A DNA stretch of 6,557 bases from an uncultured Eubacteriales bacterium (GCA_902492505.1 CABULU010000059.1:1-6557), one strand, 5' to 3'. Positions 1 through 6,391 are shown, counted from the stretch's first letter. Numbers and translations are program-made. The notes: a model not told the origin generated them from the letters alone.

Positions 1-298
1 CCAATCCAATAGGGATCATCTTTTGCAGGATTTCATTAGAATCCGCATCCGGCTTGTATTGTACCAAAAGCACGTTAACGTCTTTTTCGAGGCCAGCCAC
101 TAGATGATCCGGGACAATCAGTGTTCCGCGATCATTGTTTCCAACGGAAGTCATAAAGTATGTTTCTTCCAGAACTTCATCGGATGCACGTTGTAAGATT
201 GTGCCGCCGATTTCAATTTCCGAATGACTTTGTAGGGCCGCAGAAACATATTGATATGTTCCCGTGTAATTTATTTTGAAGTGAGTGGTACAGACCTT
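1..298 (-). pseudogene. ABC transporter permease fragment (FtsX/MacB-like), 5'-truncated, runs off left edge
   Basis: One reverse frame is open from base 298 to the left edge, about 99 codons. It reads through segments such as YTGTYQYVSAAL, EIEIGGTILQRASDE, DRGTLIVPDHLVAGLE and KDVNVLLVQYKPDADSNE. The pattern of a VPDHLV stretch followed by VNVLLVQYK and an acidic, helical segment resembles the extracytoplasmic domain of MacB/FtsX-type ABC permeases; this is my judgement from sequence feel, without a search. No ATG, GTG or TTG start lies ahead of a mid-domain Met near base 150. The frame is closed upstream by a stop at 299-301, inside the hairpin block, and no N-terminal membrane helix is present. 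The gene has therefore lost its beginning, and the last codons before 298 probably belong to foreign sequence joined near base 279. The right-hand operon encodes another FtsX permease, but the two show no evident close similarity. Confidence 0.5.
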
Positions 299-518
299 TT
301 AGTGCAATTCTTTTGCAAGCCCTCGGCGTTTGAGAGCGAAATACACCCTTCGCACAAATCTCCGATTTGTACTCTGGGTATTTCGCCCTTGCAGGGAGCA
401 AAGTCACGCCTGCGTGACTTATACAAATGCTGTCGCATTTGAGATAATGCCGGACACGGCATTGTGTTCGTACGAGGATGTGCAACATCCTTTGGACACA
501 CTAAGTGTCCACTCACTT
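279..518. repeat. 10-bp inverted repeat enclosing the hairpin block
   Basis: The sequence aagtgagtgg at 279-288 is matched perfectly by its reverse complement ccactcactt at 509-518. The arms are about 220 bases apart and contain all the small hairpins of this region between them. The left arm sits where the truncated permease frame stops making sense, and the right arm abuts the TATAAT box. Folded as one strand, the arms would close a multi-branched structure. They could also be element-end or recombinase sites; the sequence alone does not decide. Confidence 0.55.
303..511. other. array of consecutive short hairpins, candidate oriT/leading region or structured RNA
   Basis: This stretch holds a near-continuous series of perfect inverted repeats, none sharing sequence with the next. 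They are: 303-307/313-317 (TGCAA, 5 bp); 336-344/378-386 (GCGAAATAC, 9 bp), which encloses 354-360/364-370 (ACAAATC, 7 bp, 3-nt loop); 386-389/393-396 (CCCT, 4 bp); 401-409/412-420 (AAGTCACGC, 9 bp); 424-430/435-441 (CAAATGC, 7 bp); 446-452/457-463 (AATGCCG, 7 bp); 475-481/485-491 (AGGATGT, 7 bp); and 493-499/505-511 (TGGACAC, 7 bp). An 8-bp palindrome TCGTACGA lies at 468-475. No credible protein is encoded: small open frames here are short, mutually overlapping and without a ribosome site. Placement directly upstream of a relaxase gene suggests an origin of transfer or a single-stranded leading region. A folded non-coding RNA is the alternative. Confidence 0.6.
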
Positions 519-525
519 ATATAAT
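492..525 (+). promoter_or_regulatory. candidate promoter of the relaxase gene
   Basis: A perfect TATAAT lies at 520-525, about 48 bases before the possible start at 573 and 35-40 bases before the ribosome site. The best -35-like hexamer, TTGGAC at 492-497, sits 22 bases upstream, which is too far for a normal sigma-A promoter; at 16-18 bases there is only ACACTA/CACACT. The -35-like hexamer lies in the left arm of the last hairpin (493-511), so pairing of that hairpin would change the geometry. The -10 box is convincing and the -35 is not. Confidence 0.4.
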
Positions 526-557
526 CCTTCCACCTCTTTCCCTAAGTAACATTTACG

Positions 558-567
558 AGAGGAGGAA
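558..567 (+). promoter_or_regulatory. strong ribosome binding site that questions the relaxase start
   Basis: AGAGGAGGAA is a near-perfect Shine-Dalgarno sequence. Its GGAGG core (561-565) lies 7 bases before an ATC codon at 573 that is in frame with the relaxase, but about 31 bases before the first in-frame ATG at 597, too far for normal initiation there. The frame is open back to a stop at 543-545, and no ATG, GTG or TTG lies between that stop and 597. This supports initiation at ATC 573. Confidence 0.6.
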
Positions 568-596
568 GCACTATCGAAAGAAATTCATTTATTCAG

Positions 597-2183
597 ATGA
601 GCAAGCTCCACAATGTCCGTGGCAGGATTACTTATATATCCAATCACGCCAAGCAGGAAAATCTGTATGCGGTTTATGAAACCACAGACCGACACTACTG
701 GACGGAGCTTGCCAGATTTAATCAGCAGGAATTTCAAAAAAGCGGTACGGAAGGGAAATGTATCGAGGCAAGGGAACTGATTATAGCCCTGCCGGAATCC
801 TTCCCCGACCTATATAACCCCGACAAGCTGTTACAGATGTTTACCAACCGCTTTAAGGAAAAATATGGTGTGGAATGTGTATCAGCCCTGCACCATAACA
901 AACGCAAGACCAACTATCATATCCATCTCATCTTTTCCGAAAGGGAACTGTTACCGGAACCCATAGAAAAGATTGCCACACGCAATATGTTCTACAACGA
1001 ACAAGGTAAGCATGTACGCACCAAGAAAGAGATACTGGATGATAGCGGGAATGTCCGCAAAGGCTGTAAGATTGTCAAGAAGGGCGAAGTTTATGAGCGA
1101 ACCTTATTTACCGCCAAGAACAAGCTGTTCAAGCAGGAGCATTATCTGGACGAGGCAAAACGCTTCTATACCGACCTTATCAATCTTCTGATAGAAGATG
1201 ATAAAGACAAGCTCCATGTATTCGATAGAAACGGATTGTATCTTGCTACCAAGAAAATCGGTAAGAATAATCCCAAAGCGGAACAGATAAAAGAAGATAA
1301 TGAGGTGCGTATGCAGTGGAATCACGAAGTAGACCGAGCCTTAGTCAGCCAAGTGCCGGAGGATGAGATACGGCAGATAAAGCAGAAATGGATTACGGAG
1401 CGTATCCGGTTATCCATTGATGTATTCGGCAAGTGTCCTGAGAAACTGACAGGCATTATCACAATAGCCACAGCGAAACTTGCACTTCTGATTTCCAAGG
1501 TACTGACCGCCGCAAGGGAACTAAAAAACAAGCTGTTCCATGAAGCTCTTGAAAAAGAATACGGAAGCATGTCTGTTATTAAAGCAGAGGACACCGCAGA
1601 GGTTATTACAACTCCGGCTAAGGAAGTAATAACAGAACCCAAAGCACCAGAAAACACTATTACTGCAACTGCTCCAAAGGCAGAGGTTCAAGAACCACCC
1701 AAGCCACAAATACCTCCAAGACCGGTTATGCCACCGGAAGCTGCCACTTTCTCAAGACTTCAAAAGATTAAGGTTACTCTTGATAAACACAATAACCTTA
1801 TCTTTGAAGCAGAGCGTGAACGGACAAAACTGGAGATTGAATTGGCTGATTTAAAGGGACTTGCAAGACTTACCAAGAAAAAGGAGCTTGAAAACAGGAT
1901 TGCCACCAAAACCGAGGAAATCCGAACCTTCAAAGCCGGACTATCCGGTATCGTCAGACAGCATGGATTTGCAACGGTGCAGGATTTCTACACAGCATTC
2001 TATACCGCACAGCGTGCCAACGACGCATATGAGAAAGAATGTGCCAAGCGGGAGGAAGTCTATGGAGAGAAAGCCACTCCCAAAGCCGAATCAATGCACG
2101 AAAAGTTACAGCGGTATCAGGAAAAGGCTGACAGACAGAATGCCAACCAACCTCACCGAAGCAGAGATAAAGGGGCGAGATAA
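597..2183 (+). CDS. mobA: MobA/MobL family relaxase (MOBQ-type mobilisation nuclease)
   Basis: This 528-residue protein would nick one DNA strand at the transfer origin, stay bound to the 5' end and pilot it into a recipient through a helper-encoded channel. Visible in order: an N-terminal segment with MSKLHNVRGRITYIS (1-15) and candidate catalytic tyrosines Y13 and Y24; EARELIIALP (57-66), a conserved beta strand of the family; and the metal-binding histidine motif, HH at 99-100 and NYHIHLIFSER at 106-116 (H108, H110). A charged helical middle follows, then a proline-rich linker (about 361-392) and a long coiled coil (about 395-460), ending in a basic tail. The length is normal for Gram-positive members and no inactivating change is seen. 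The start is uncertain: the in-frame upstream codons read IERNSFIQ, and I recall FIQMSKL as the family's usual N-terminus, so translation probably begins at ATC 573 behind the strong ribosome site. No accessory Mob protein or channel gene lies in the window. Its base composition looks richer in GC than the ABC operon. Confidence 0.9.
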   Translation: MSKLHNVRGRITYISNHAKQENLYAVYETTDRHYWTELARFNQQEFQKSGTEGKCIEARELIIALPESFPDLYNPDKLLQMFTNRFKEKYGVECVSALHHNKRKTNYHIHLIFSERELLPEPIEKIATRNMFYNEQGKHVRTKKEILDDSGNVRKGCKIVKKGEVYERTLFTAKNKLFKQEHYLDEAKRFYTDLINLLIEDDKDKLHVFDRNGLYLATKKIGKNNPKAEQIKEDNEVRMQWNHEVDRALVSQVPEDEIRQIKQKWITERIRLSIDVFGKCPEKLTGIITIATAKLALLISKVLTAARELKNKLFHEALEKEYGSMSVIKAEDTAEVITTPAKEVITEPKAPENTITATAPKAEVQEPPKPQIPPRPVMPPEAATFSRLQKIKVTLDKHNNLIFEAERERTKLEIELADLKGLARLTKKKELENRIATKTEEIRTFKAGLSGIVRQHGFATVQDFYTAFYTAQRANDAYEKECAKREEVYGEKATPKAESMHEKLQRYQEKADRQNANQPHRSRDKGAR

Positions 2184-2190
2184 TCGCCCC
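2172..2190. other. hairpin spanning the relaxase stop codon
   Basis: GGGGCGA (2172-2178) pairs perfectly with TCGCCCC (2184-2190) around a 5-base loop that contains the TAA stop codon of the relaxase (2181-2183). There is no T-tract behind it, so it is not a classical terminator. It may protect the 3' end of the message or work together with the larger hairpin 10 bases downstream. Confidence 0.5.
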
Positions 2191-2199
2191 ATGCCACAA

Positions 2200-2238
2200 A
2201 AATAGCCGTATCCATACACATAATGGATGCGGCTATTT
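2200..2238. terminator. bidirectional rho-independent terminator between convergent genes
   Basis: A 16-bp stem, AAATAGCCGTATCCAT (2200-2215) with ATGGATGCGGCTATTT (2223-2238), holds a single G-T type mismatch and a 7-base loop. The A-run at 2198-2202 becomes a run of five T after the stem on the minus strand, so it best fits termination of the XRE/ABC operon. On the plus strand it follows the relaxase stop by 16 bases and has only a short T-run, within the stem. Confidence 0.8.
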
Positions 2239-2267
2239 GAAGTACATAGTATGCGTAAAGCTGAAAT

Positions 2268-3146
2268 TTATCTCTCAACCTCAACAATCAGCTCGGAGAA
2301 TATGCCTGATATGTTGATTGTATTTTCGGCAGTTTCGTTTTCTTCAAGCTCAACAATTTCTCCGTTTTTGCGGGTGATGAGCTTGCATTTTCTGCCGTTA
2401 TTTGAGAGTTTGTAGTTATCTGCATTTTCAAGGTGAACAATCGCTTTCGCTTTGAACTGGTTTATATCAAGTTTTGTGCAGTTACCTGAAATAAAAATTT
2501 CGTAGTCAGTCTTTGCGGTAAACTCCAGACTTCCCTCTGTGTCCCGGATAAAAACCTTTTCTGCGTCGCCGTCGTACTCAAGTCGGCTGAGGCGTAAATC
2601 CTCAATAAGAAGTTCCTTAACGCTTGCTGAAACCTCTGTATGCTCGGTAAACTTTTCAGGGAGTAAAAGAGTAATATCCACGCTTTCCTGTGCTTCAAAA
2701 CGGCTGACGCCCTTTTTATTTACAAGTTCAACATCCAACTTATTACGCTTTTCGTCAAGTTTCACCTTGAAAAGAGAGCCAATTTCAGCAAGTATTTCGG
2801 AAGAAAGCACAATGTGGATTTTTTCATCCACACCTGTTTTGATAGTAATTTTCCTTGCACCGCCCAAGTTTATATCAAAATGCTTGCCGGTGTCGATGTC
2901 ATAAACTGTTTCGCTTTCGAAAACCACCGGCTTTTCTTCCTGTTTTTTGACCTCTTCAAGCACAAGCTCATCGAGAGTGAGCTTGAAAAGCTCTGCGAGG
3001 ATAATCATATTTTCAACATCAGGGAAACCTCGCTTGGTCTCCCATTTTGTTATAGCTTGACGGCTTACTCCTATTTTCTCAGCAAGCTGTTCCTGAGAAA
3101 GTCCCTCTTTTAATCTGTACTGCTTTAATTTATCACCAAAATCCAT
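2268..3146 (-). CDS. XRE-family transcriptional regulator with DUF4097-like C-terminal domain
   Basis: A predicted 292-residue soluble protein. Residues about 5-60 form an XRE/Cro-type helix-turn-helix (KLKQYRLKEGLSQEQLAEKI, then VSRQAITKWETKRGFPD with the recognition helix), so it should bind an operator as a dimer. A glutamate/lysine-rich linker (about 62-75) leads to a long C-terminal part (about 85-292) of short alternating beta strands with repeats of the kind ITLLLPEKF, VKELLIEDLRLSRLEYDGD and LEFTAKTDYEIFIS. This resembles the DUF4097 beta-solenoid domain found in envelope-stress proteins such as LiaG. No membrane segment separates the two, so it acts in the cytosol. I chose the ATG at 3144-3146, not one 11 codons upstream (3179), because a GGGAGAG ribosome site lies 7 bases before it and overlaps the permease stop codon, indicating translational coupling. 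It is the last gene of the transporter operon and plausibly controls it; the ligand is unknown. Confidence 0.85.
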   Translation of the reverse strand: MDFGDKLKQYRLKEGLSQEQLAEKIGVSRQAITKWETKRGFPDVENMIILAELFKLTLDELVLEEVKKQEEKPVVFESETVYDIDTGKHFDINLGGARKITIKTGVDEKIHIVLSSEILAEIGSLFKVKLDEKRNKLDVELVNKKGVSRFEAQESVDITLLLPEKFTEHTEVSASVKELLIEDLRLSRLEYDGDAEKVFIRDTEGSLEFTAKTDYEIFISGNCTKLDINQFKAKAIVHLENADNYKLSNNGRKCKLITRKNGEIVELEENETAENTINISGIFSELIVEVER

Positions 3147-3159
3147 TTTTGTCTCTCCC

Positions 3160-5487
3160 TTATTCCTTAATGAGTACATATGCTGAAATCTTTCTTATCG
3201 GCATACACAAAATAATACTTATCATAATGTTTACTAAAATCTGAGCTACTGCAAATAGCATTAAAAAGCCAAATGAAATCTCAATGTTATTTTTCATGAC
3301 ACCCAAAGTCTCAAAAATAAATTGATAGATAGCCGGCATATAATAAATTGCCAAAAAGCTTGAAAGCACAATTGCCACCATCGACACAGGCATAAATGAA
3401 CCTGTTGTCTGTAAAATAAGCTGTGAACTTGTGTAGCCCATTGCTTTGTAAATACCTAACTCCTGTCTTCTTTTTACAAGCAGAGACTTGATAACAATAT
3501 ATAAAATAAATAACACAACGAGAATTGTTACCGCACAAATTGATACTACAAGCACCACAGTGATACCCATATACATATCCTGTGCTTCAGTTTGAAGCTT
3601 GTAAGAATTCACTGTGTCTGCTACCAATGCAGAGTAATCGGATTTATATTCCTTTGTAATCTTTTCGGCATTTTCAGCATTTTCAAGATACACATAGAGG
3701 TATGGAGTCTGATTTTGGTTAAAGAGACTGTTGTATCCTTCTATGCTCAGTTCACAAAGCTCACCCTGTAAATTTACGCTTTGCACAAAGCCTGTAACCT
3801 GAAAGCTTTTTGTGATACTGTCCACCGTCACGCTGACTGTATCACCGATTTTAAAATTTTCTTCAAAAGCACTGCCCAAAGCGATTTCATCTGCATCTTT
3901 CGGATTTTCACCCATATAACATACATCATTTCTCACCTTTGAGAAGTCCTCGCAGGCAAAAGCAGTCACTGTTTTCTCTTCAATTTTAACAATTGCAGAC
4001 ATATATTTCAATGAATTTTGCACACGATTATCGTTACCAAGTTTTGACTCAAGCTCACTCATGCTGTCGCTTTTAGGATAAATAATCACATCTGCTACTT
4101 CGTCTGACAAAGCAGACATAAAATTATCCGGCTCAACTACTACATTGTAGAACAGTGTGCCTGAAAATGCTATGAGAACCGTCAGCACAAAAGACACCAG
4201 AAAGAGCATTATATTCTGTTTTGTAGAAGCTATCATCTGCTTTAAGACAAGCAGGAATTTTGTATTGCCTCTGGTTTCTTCAAGCGGAAAATAATTTTTC
4301 TTTGTGTGCTTTGAACTTGTATTACCTCTTAAGCCGTCAATAGGCTGAGTTTTCTTGATTTTTCGTGCGGATATATATGTGAAGAACGAAACAACACCGC
4401 AAAGAATACAAGCCACACATACAAAGCTCAGCAAATCAAAGCTAACAGCAAACGAAAAACCTGACTGAACAGTAAGCACTGAGCAAAGCACAGGAAGTAA
4501 AGTGTAAGACAGACCAATGCCGAGAATTGCAAACAATAGCGAAACAATAGCATAAGGCAGTGTGATACTCGCTACAATCTGAGCACTTGTATAACCCAGA
4601 GCTTTAAGCACGCTCATATTTGTAATTTCGGACTCAATAGCATTTTTAACTTTGAAGTTACTGAGGAATACGCTAACTGCAAGGATGATTAGTGCAAAAG
4701 CGGTTAAAATAAGTACAAGCAGATCCGTAACCATTGTCCGTGTACCCTTTACGCTTTCGCTGTCAAGAATTGATAAAGCCATAACACCTTTGTTCTCAAT
4801 TGCTTTGCTGACATCATCTTTCACTTCATCAAGGCTTGCATCGCTCTTTACGCTCATTGAATATTCAACCACAGCCTTGTCACTATAAGAATCCGCAAGC
4901 TCTGCAAACTCTTCTTTTGGTAAATAGGCACACAGCAAACCCGAACCATAGTTGCCGTACTGCATTTCTTCAATCACACCTGCCACAGTGAAACTATGGG
5001 ACTTGCCGTCAATTGCATAAACGATTTCGTCATTCAAAGCAAATCCACCAAAGTTGGATACATAAAGTGGGATATAGATTGGATCGTCAACATTATTTTT
5101 GCTTTCACTCACAAGTTCATAATTGTTAAGAGTACGCTTGTCGTCAATGTTATAAAACACTGTGTTCATTGAAAAATCCGCACCATTGAAATCCTTGACA
5201 GTAGCTTCTGTCATAATAGCAGTATAGCTTTCGATTTTCTCTACCTTTTCGATTTCATCAATTGCTTTTTCAAGTTCACTGCTGTTCTGGACCTCAGGAA
5301 CAATTGCGTTGAGCATTGCGGTGCTTAACTTTTCAAACTTTGTATCATAAGCCCTATCTACCTGACACAGCAAAACCGCTGCACAATTTAATATTAGAGC
5401 AGTTATCAGAATGATAACGCCGAATGATATAAAGGAGGTTTTTTCTTTTTTTAAGTTGTATAAAATCTGATTTGCTATTTTTTTCAT
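3160..5487 (-). CDS. ABC transporter permease, FtsX family, two-domain
   Basis: A 775-residue membrane protein, a tandem duplication of the FtsX unit. Probable membrane helices are at about 18-41, 255-277, 311-338, 353-375, 425-448, 641-667, 698-717 and 743-765, giving eight. Large extracytoplasmic domains lie at about 45-250 and 450-638, as in MacB-like permeases. Each half carries the FtsX hallmark after a helix: TNMSVLKALGYTSAQI (289-304) and RRQELGIYKAMGYTSSQL (673-690), the likely contact with the ATPase. Such permeases act with the ATPase as mechanotransmitters or exporters of peptides, lipoproteins or antimicrobials; the substrate cannot be told here. The start ATG is one base after the ATPase stop codon, with only a weak GGGATGG-type site inside the end of that gene, so translation is probably coupled. 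Its stop overlaps the ribosome site of the regulator. It appears intact. A single polypeptide with two FtsX halves suggests one permease chain per transporter instead of a homodimer of half-size permeases. Confidence 0.9.
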   Translation of the reverse strand: MKKIANQILYNLKKEKTSFISFGVIILITALILNCAAVLLCQVDRAYDTKFEKLSTAMLNAIVPEVQNSSELEKAIDEIEKVEKIESYTAIMTEATVKDFNGADFSMNTVFYNIDDKRTLNNYELVSESKNNVDDPIYIPLYVSNFGGFALNDEIVYAIDGKSHSFTVAGVIEEMQYGNYGSGLLCAYLPKEEFAELADSYSDKAVVEYSMSVKSDASLDEVKDDVSKAIENKGVMALSILDSESVKGTRTMVTDLLVLILTAFALIILAVSVFLSNFKVKNAIESEITNMSVLKALGYTSAQIVASITLPYAIVSLLFAILGIGLSYTLLPVLCSVLTVQSGFSFAVSFDLLSFVCVACILCGVVSFFTYISARKIKKTQPIDGLRGNTSSKHTKKNYFPLEETRGNTKFLLVLKQMIASTKQNIMLFLVSFVLTVLIAFSGTLFYNVVVEPDNFMSALSDEVADVIIYPKSDSMSELESKLGNDNRVQNSLKYMSAIVKIEEKTVTAFACEDFSKVRNDVCYMGENPKDADEIALGSAFEENFKIGDTVSVTVDSITKSFQVTGFVQSVNLQGELCELSIEGYNSLFNQNQTPYLYVYLENAENAEKITKEYKSDYSALVADTVNSYKLQTEAQDMYMGITVVLVVSICAVTILVVLFILYIVIKSLLVKRRQELGIYKAMGYTSSQLILQTTGSFMPVSMVAIVLSSFLAIYYMPAIYQFIFETLGVMKNNIEISFGFLMLFAVAQILVNIMISIILCMPIRKISAYVLIKE

Positions 5488-5488
5488 A

Positions 5489-6256
5489 TTACCATCCCAT
5501 CTCTGTTAAAAAGTTGTTTAGCTTTGCTTCACGGTCTTTACTTTCATTTGTGTAAACCCCAAGGTCACACTCACCGTAGATCATGCCGTCCTTAACATAT
5601 AACACACGGTTGCCTCTTAAGGCTGTTTTCTTGTCATGAGTTACCAATATAATGCTCTGACCATCATTATGAAGCTTTGTAAAAACATCAAGAACCGCAG
5701 TTGAGTTATTTGAGTTCAGTGCACCTGTGGGCTCATCGGCAAAGAGAATCTCGGGTTTATTTATAACTGCCCTTACAATGCCTGCTCGCTGAGCCTCACC
5801 GCCCGACACCTGAGATGGGAACTTTTTGCGTGTTATCTCAGGAATATTAACAAGCTCGAAAAGCTCTTTGGCATATTTCACTGAGTCCTTTTTGCTTGCT
5901 CCTGACAATGCACTCGCCGTAAGTACATTATCCATAAGGCTCATCTTATCAAGAAGATAGATTTGCTGAAAAACAAAACCACAGTTCTTTCGTCTGAAAA
6001 TTGCCAGCCTATCATCACTTAAAGATGTAATTGTTTTGTCGTTCCAAACAACCTCGCCCGAGCTGGGCCTGTCCATTCCCGAAAGGGAGTACATCAGTGT
6101 GGACTTGCCTGCACCTGAACTACCCATAATCACAGTAAAGTCACCCCTATATATATTAAGGTCTAGATTTTCAAAAATTGTCTGCTCTGTGTCACCTGTG
6201 ATAAAACTCTTTTTAAGTTTAGTTGCCTTGATAATGATTTCTTTTTTGTTACTCAT
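5489..6256 (-). CDS. ABC transporter ATP-binding protein (MacB/LolD/SalX type)
   Basis: A 255-residue cytoplasmic ATPase that would power the adjacent permease. All nucleotide-binding motifs are present: Walker A GSSGAGKST (45-53), Q-loop FVFQQIYLL (94-102), signature VSGGEAQR (150-157), Walker B ILFADEPTGAL (170-180) and the switch histidine in ILVTHDK (203-209). The FADEPTGAL form and the FQ..LL..S..DNV segment are typical of the MacB/LolD/SalX subfamily that pairs with FtsX permeases. After the H-loop there is a short tail (about 225-255) ending NNFLTEMGW. The ATG at 6254-6256 is preceded 7 bases upstream by a GGAGG site (6264-6268), which fixes the start. It is the first gene of the operon, with a 1-base gap to the permease. 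No defect is seen. Confidence 0.95.
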   Translation of the reverse strand: MSNKKEIIIKATKLKKSFITGDTEQTIFENLDLNIYRGDFTVIMGSSGAGKSTLMYSLSGMDRPSSGEVVWNDKTITSLSDDRLAIFRRKNCGFVFQQIYLLDKMSLMDNVLTASALSGASKKDSVKYAKELFELVNIPEITRKKFPSQVSGGEAQRAGIVRAVINKPEILFADEPTGALNSNNSTAVLDVFTKLHNDGQSIILVTHDKKTALRGNRVLYVKDGMIYGECDLGVYTNESKDREAKLNNFLTEMGW

Positions 6257-6282
6257 AACAATGCCTCCATCAGTATTTTGAT

Positions 6283-6301
6283 TTACACTCGCATCTTACA
6301 C
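6283..6301. repeat. TTACAC direct repeat in the operon leader, possible operator
   Basis: TTACAC occurs at 6283-6288 and again at 6296-6301, 13 bases start to start, between the candidate promoter and the ATPase ribosome site. Paired hexamers at about this spacing are a common form for DNA-binding regulators, and the site lies at or just after the predicted transcription start, where a repressor would act. The operon's own XRE protein is a candidate binder, but XRE sites are more often inverted repeats. Confidence 0.3.
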
Positions 6302-6309
6302 AAAATGAA

Positions 6310-6338
6310 AAAGTAGCACCACCAACACCTGTTTACAA
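6310..6338 (-). promoter_or_regulatory. candidate promoter of the ABC/XRE operon
   Basis: Read on the minus strand, TTGTAA (6338-6333) and TACTTT (6315-6310) are separated by 17 bases, and the -10 element is preceded by TGC, giving an extended -10 TGn motif. Both hexamers are imperfect (four and three matches to consensus). The position between the upstream terminator and the ATPase gene is right; transcription would start near 6303. Confidence 0.35.
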
Positions 6339-6347
6339 ATCAAAAAA

Positions 6348-6372
6348 CGGACGCTACTTTCCGTAGCATCCG
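6348..6372 (-). terminator. rho-independent terminator of the gene entering from the right
   Basis: CGGACGCTAC (6348-6357) pairs with GTAGCATCCG (6363-6372) with one G-T mismatch and a 5-base loop. On the minus strand the stem is followed by six T (the A-run at 6342-6347), a textbook terminator. It isolates the ABC operon from the minus-strand gene remnant to its right. Confidence 0.85.
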
Positions 6373-6391
6373 CTTAAAATCAAGTTTTTCA

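Noticed and set aside
401..463. tRNA or cloverleaf RNA gene
   Set aside because: Three adjacent stems resemble arms, but there is no acceptor stem of the right length, no TTCRA-type T-loop and no anticodon loop geometry.
303..511. CRISPR array or tandem repeat
   Set aside because: The inverted repeats all differ in sequence and length, with no common repeat unit or regular spacer.
213..524. Several overlapping short open frames of 62-91 codons on both strands in the hairpin block
   Set aside because: They overlap one another, lack ribosome sites, have cysteine/arginine-rich non-protein-like composition and arise from the symmetric stems.
464..679. 71-codon plus-strand frame overlapping the relaxase start
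   Set aside because: It is out of frame with the relaxase, has no ribosome site at its ATG and no protein-like pattern; the relaxase frame explains this DNA.
1322..1657. 111-codon minus-strand frame inside the relaxase gene
   Set aside because: Antisense shadow: serine-rich, low-complexity composition, no ribosome site, and the plus frame encodes a continuous recognised protein.
2539..2904. 121-codon plus-strand frame opposite the XRE regulator
   Set aside because: Antisense shadow of the beta-rich domain: serine/threonine-dominated composition, no plausible start signal.
3147..3179. Upstream ATG that would add 11 residues to the XRE regulator
   Set aside because: It lies inside the permease gene without a ribosome site, while the downstream ATG has a well-spaced GGGAGAG and starts right at the helix-turn-helix domain.
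2200..6372. ABC operon bounded by matching hairpins as ends of a transposon
   Set aside because: The hairpins at 2200-2238 and 6348-6372 share only a short GGATGC-like core; their stems otherwise differ, and both have clear terminator form with T-runs on the minus strand.
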